Shown: piece after piece, positions 5,148-7,151 of the stretch
Numbering within the stretch: position 1 is the first letter of the stretch
Layout: the number at the start of each line of letters is the position of its first letter
Assembly (NCBI GenBank): GCA_000438355.1
Contig: FR901460.1
Location: forward strand, 3,817 to 10,967
DNA: 7,151 nt
Direction of reading: 5' to 3'
Source: Clostridium sp. CAG:273
Lineage (GTDB): Bacteria; Bacillota; Clostridia; TANB77; CAG-508
Translations under genes and position numbers: made by a program
The notes under the pieces: model-generated
What the model was told of the DNA's origin: nothing
The model's database searches: none
What the model saw: the letters and a program-made list of their open reading frames with translations, nothing else

Positions 5148-6029
5148 ATGTCAAGATCAGGCATAGTAAACGTGAGAATGGTAATCACGGAAGAAAAAAT
5201 CTTATCAAATATAGATAAAGTACATAAGTTAATAAATCCAAATAATAAAAAGCAAATTATTCAATTAGAAGATGATGCATATTTTAAAGATCTTATAGAG
5301 TCAATAAAAACATACTTAGTAGAATATCCTAAAAAGAAAAACTTTCCTAAGAGTGTGTATAAAGCAGCATATAGTTTAGTTGAATTTGCAACAAACCAAT
5401 TTGAAGAAAATACTAAAAAAATAGAAGAATTAATTAGACAAAGAGAAAAAAATATTTCTTTAGCAGGAGAATTAAGAGAAGTATTAAGATTGGTTGAAAA
5501 TAAAGAAGAAGACTGGAAAGAAGAAATAAAAAATATATCAAATGATTTCTCAGAAGATATAGTAGATACATTAGGGTTAATTGGAAGATCAAAATCAGAT
5601 AAATCTCAAAATTATCAAGATGCAGTTAAATTAATTAATGCAAGAATAGTAAACCTAGAATCTAATTTACATATTGAAATAGATATGGAAAGAATAGAAG
5701 ATAGATCAAAAGCTTTAAGTTATATAGGAATCGAAGTAGCAGATGCATTAAAATTAATACCTGCACCACAAGAAGACGAAATTGAAGAGATAAAAGAAGA
5801 AAATATTGAGAATATAGAAGAAGAACCAGTAATAAATGAGCCACAAAATGTAGTTGAGCCAGAACCACAACAACAATATTTTGAACAAACTAGAGTAGAA
5901 GTAAAACCATCACTATGGCAAAGATTTAAAAATAGTAAATTCGTTAAAGCTATATCTTATATAATGAAAATTAAAGTAGTTATACAAACTCCAGAAGCAC
6001 TTCCAGAAGGAAGAGGAGAAAATAGATAA
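5148..6029 (+). CDS. Uncharacterised protein: helical domain, acidic linker, basic amphipathic tail
   Basis: I do not recognise this 293-residue protein. It has no signal peptide and no clear transmembrane helix, so it should be cytoplasmic. Three parts are visible. Residues 1-204 are charged and predicted helical, with coiled-coil-like spacing at about 80-130 (KKIEELIRQREKN, then ELREVLRLVENKEEDWKEE). Residues 205-247 form a low-complexity acidic linker rich in Glu, Pro, Asn and Gln (DEIEEIKEENIENIEEEP, later VVEPEPQQQ). Residues 253-280 form a basic amphipathic segment with Trp 257 (LWQRFKNSKFVKAISYIMK), followed by a polar PEALPEGRGENR end. This suggests a folded helical body tethered by a flexible linker to a segment that could bind membrane, nucleic acid or a partner. 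It has its own promoter, a very strong ribosome binding site, a response-regulator-like repeat upstream, and a terminator downstream, so it is a single-gene unit. Codon use matches its neighbours. The acyl-CoA synthetase-like gene precedes it and the glycosyltransferase follows. Confidence 0.85.
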   Translation: MSRSGIVNVRMVITEEKILSNIDKVHKLINPNNKKQIIQLEDDAYFKDLIESIKTYLVEYPKKKNFPKSVYKAAYSLVEFATNQFEENTKKIEELIRQREKNISLAGELREVLRLVENKEEDWKEEIKNISNDFSEDIVDTLGLIGRSKSDKSQNYQDAVKLINARIVNLESNLHIEIDMERIEDRSKALSYIGIEVADALKLIPAPQEDEIEEIKEENIENIEEEPVINEPQNVVEPEPQQQYFEQTRVEVKPSLWQRFKNSKFVKAISYIMKIKVVIQTPEALPEGRGENR

Positions 6030-6052
6030 TATATAAGAACTAAACTTATATA
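6030..6052 (+). other. AU-rich inverted repeat directly after the stop codon
   Basis: TATATAAG (6030-6037) pairs perfectly with CTTATATA (6045-6052) around the 7-base loop AACTAAA. It starts on the base after the TAA and has no T-run, so it is not itself a terminator. It may protect the 3' end of the message or be chance in A/T-rich sequence. Confidence 0.35.
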
Positions 6053-6071
6053 AAATTAATATAACATTATC

Positions 6072-6108
6072 AAAAAAAGCTTTCAGTAAAAATACTGAAA
6101 GTTTTTTT
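6072..6108 (+). terminator. Rho-independent terminator, probably bidirectional
   Basis: CTTTCAGTA (6080-6088) pairs with TACTGAAAG (6093-6101) around loop AAAA. The stem can extend through a G-U pair into seven A's (6072-6078) facing seven T's (6102-6108). The flanking A-run supplies a T-run on the other strand, so it should also stop - strand transcription. It closes the transcript of the 293-residue gene. Confidence 0.9.
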
Positions 6109-6236
6109 GATATATTACTATATAGTATATTATTTTAACTCTAAAATTTTATATTTCTATTATTATATTGTTTATTTTTATGTCTTGCAGGTTTTATTTT
6201 TTAAATTAATATTACCAATTAAATTATATTTTATAT

Positions 6237-6253
6237 TGTAGATAAAATGTCAA
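6237..6253 (+). promoter_or_regulatory. Degenerate WalR-like direct repeat (weak)
   Basis: TGTAGA (6237-6242), five bases, then TGTCAA (6248-6253). Each half differs from TGTWAH at one position, with the same 11-bp period. It starts 74 bases before the -10 at 6311, close to the 71-base offset of the exact repeat at 5029 from its own -10. In DNA this A/T-rich a 10-of-12 match can easily be chance. Confidence 0.2.
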
Positions 6254-6307
6254 GAAAAAACGAATTTTTAATATTAAGAAAACATTAATGGATTTTTTGT
6301 TACTATG

Positions 6308-6316
6308 TGCTATAAT
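6308..6316 (+). promoter_or_regulatory. Extended -10 promoter for the glycosyltransferase
   Basis: TGCTATAAT gives a perfect TATAAT (6311-6316) with the TGn extension (6308-6310), and the preceding bases make the TRTG form common in Gram-positive promoters. No good -35 is present at 17-18 bases, which the extended element can offset. Initiation near 6323 leaves a leader of about 118 bases before ATG 6441. Confidence 0.6.
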
Positions 6317-6380
6317 TAAATTATGTAGTGAAAAATGATAATCTTAAAATAAATACAAAATATTTACTAATATTTAAATG

Positions 6381-6427
6381 AATAAAGAAATTACATAGAC
6401 ATATTTTTTACATTCTTTATTAAAGAA
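6381..6427 (+). other. Overlapping inverted repeats in the glycosyltransferase leader
   Basis: AATAAAGAA (6381-6389) is complementary to TTCTTTATT (6413-6421). The same right arm, TTCTTTA (6413-6419), is also complementary to TAAAGAA (6421-6427), which touches the AGGAG ribosome binding site at 6428-6432. The two pairings exclude each other. All are AU-rich and weak, and the short-range one would need to open to a five-base stem. This is either a modest regulatory leader or a chance dyad. Confidence 0.25.
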
Positions 6428-6440
6428 AGGAGAAATAAAA

Positions 6441-7136
6441 ATGAAATGGTTTAAAAGAATATTATTAATTCTTTTTGTTGCAATTGTTACTGTAGCTATA
6501 GTAGTAATTGCAGATGGATATGGATTATACAAAGATGTGTTGGAAGAAGTTAGTTTGGAAAATAAGGTAAAAGAAGTAAGAAAAGATGAAGATTTTGTTT
6601 CATTAACAAGTTTACCAACAAAATATCAACAAGCAGTAATAGCTGTTGAAGATCATAGATTTAAAGAACATGGCGCAATAGATTTAATTGCGATAGGAAG
6701 AGCTATATGGGTAAATATTACACATTTTGAGTTAAGAGAAGGAGGCAGCACAATAACACAACAAGTTGCTAAAAATTTATATTTTATAGAAGATAATAGT
6801 AATCCTATAAAAAGAAAAATTGCAGAAATATTTATGGCATTTAAACTAGAGAGTATGTATTCAAAAGATGATATTTTAGAAATGTATGTAAACACAATAT
6901 ATTTTGGAGATGGATACTATGGAATAAAACAAGCTTGCAATGGATACTTAGATAAAGAACCTCAAAATATGACATTATATGAGGCAACAATGATGGCTGG
7001 AATACCTAATGCTCCAAGTGTTTATGCTCCAACAGTAAATCCAGATCTTACTAAAAGTAGACAGCAGAAAGTAATAAATTCAATGGTTGAATATGGATAT
7101 TTAACACAAGAAGAAGCAGAAAAAATACATGAATAA
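6441..7136 (+). CDS. Monofunctional peptidoglycan glycosyltransferase (GT51)
   Basis: Polymerises lipid II into glycan strands on the outer face of the membrane. The 231-residue product has a cytoplasmic MKWFKR start, a membrane anchor at about 7-25, and a single GT51 domain. Motif 1 is AVEDHRFKEHGAID with catalytic Glu 70. Motif 2 is GGSTITQQVAKNL (101-113). Motif 3 is RKIAEIFMAFKLE. Motif 4 is ILEMYVNTIYFGDGYYGI with the second conserved Glu at 147. Motif 5 is ATMMAGIPNAPSVYAP. All key residues are present. The gene ends in TAA TAA with no transpeptidase domain, so this is a complete stand-alone enzyme of the MtgA/SgtB type and not a truncated bifunctional PBP. Length is typical for that class. 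ATG 6441 follows AGGAG (6428-6432) by 8 bases. It has its own promoter and long leader. Together with mreB in this window it points to sidewall synthesis, although the genes are not in one operon. Confidence 0.94.
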   Translation: MKWFKRILLILFVAIVTVAIVVIADGYGLYKDVLEEVSLENKVKEVRKDEDFVSLTSLPTKYQQAVIAVEDHRFKEHGAIDLIAIGRAIWVNITHFELREGGSTITQQVAKNLYFIEDNSNPIKRKIAEIFMAFKLESMYSKDDILEMYVNTIYFGDGYYGIKQACNGYLDKEPQNMTLYEATMMAGIPNAPSVYAPTVNPDLTKSRQQKVINSMVEYGYLTQEEAEKIHE

Positions 7137-7151
7137 TAAAAAACAGCAAGA

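Larger units (their letters stand above)
6030..6440. other. 411-base non-coding spacer before the glycosyltransferase
   Basis: This spacer holds, in order, the AU-rich hairpin at 6030, the terminator at 6072, an A/T-rich stretch (6109-6236) where I see nothing definable, a degenerate direct repeat at 6237-6253, an extended -10 promoter at 6308-6316, and a leader of roughly 118 bases with inverted repeats close to the ribosome binding site. I see no credible small gene or RNA gene. Confidence 0.6.

Noticed and set aside
5662..5868. 68-codon open frame on the - strand
   Set aside because: It lies antisense inside the 293-residue gene, encodes a Leu-rich product produced by reversing A/G-rich codons, and has no ribosome binding site that I can see.
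6653..6895. 80-codon open frame on the - strand
   Set aside because: It overlaps the conserved GT51 domain antisense; the + strand frame carries all five family motifs, so this is a shadow.
7137..7151. A-run followed by CAGC as the left arm of a terminator after the glycosyltransferase gene
   Set aside because: The composition is suggestive, but the other arm would lie beyond the window, so it cannot be supported.

Overview
This is a very AT-rich window. Every gene lies on the + strand, all seven genes end in TAA, and ribosome binding sites are of the AGGAG/GGGG type. The gene set (LexA, MreB, a TetR regulator, a long-chain acyl-CoA synthetase-like enzyme and a free-standing peptidoglycan glycosyltransferase) fits a low-G+C Firmicute, most likely an anaerobic Clostridia-type bacterium. 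The assignment rests on composition, codon use and protein style; nothing here fixes genus or species.

Layout. (1) Bases 1-1281: the LexA SOS repressor, missing its first few codons at the window edge, then a 172-residue membrane protein with an FxLYD-like extracytoplasmic domain. A 12-bp hairpin terminator ends this unit. (2) Bases 1269-2951: a promoter whose -35 lies inside the terminator stem drives mreB (true start ATG 1365, not the upstream TTG), and a TetR-type regulator follows 9 bases after mreB. (3) Bases 2952-5013: an A/T-rich spacer with a short tandem repeat, then a 625-residue AMP-binding acyl-CoA synthetase-like enzyme with an unusual Lys/Phe/Pro-rich N-terminus. (4) Bases 5014-6108: a promoter region holding a direct repeat of response-regulator type, a 293-residue protein I do not recognise (helical, then an acidic linker, then a basic amphipathic tail), and a strong terminator. 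(5) Bases 6109-7151: an AT-rich spacer with an extended -10 promoter and a long leader, then a complete monofunctional GT51 peptidoglycan glycosyltransferase. The window ends 15 bases after its stop.

How it fits together. The recognisable functions lean towards the cell envelope: MreB organises sidewall synthesis, the GT51 enzyme polymerises glycan strands, the acyl-CoA synthetase activates fatty acids, and two further proteins are membrane-bound or possibly membrane-associated. The most interesting signal is regulatory. A direct repeat TGTAAC-N5-TGTAAC lies upstream of the unknown 293-residue gene and fits the published WalR (YycF) consensus. A closely similar repeat, CGTAAC-N5-CGTAAT, sits at the mreB promoter, and a degenerate version lies upstream of the glycosyltransferase promoter. 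If real, these sites would place mreB, the unknown gene and perhaps the glycosyltransferase under one OmpR-family, cell-wall-type response regulator. That is an inference. I see no CRISPR array, insertion sequence, RNA gene or phage feature.
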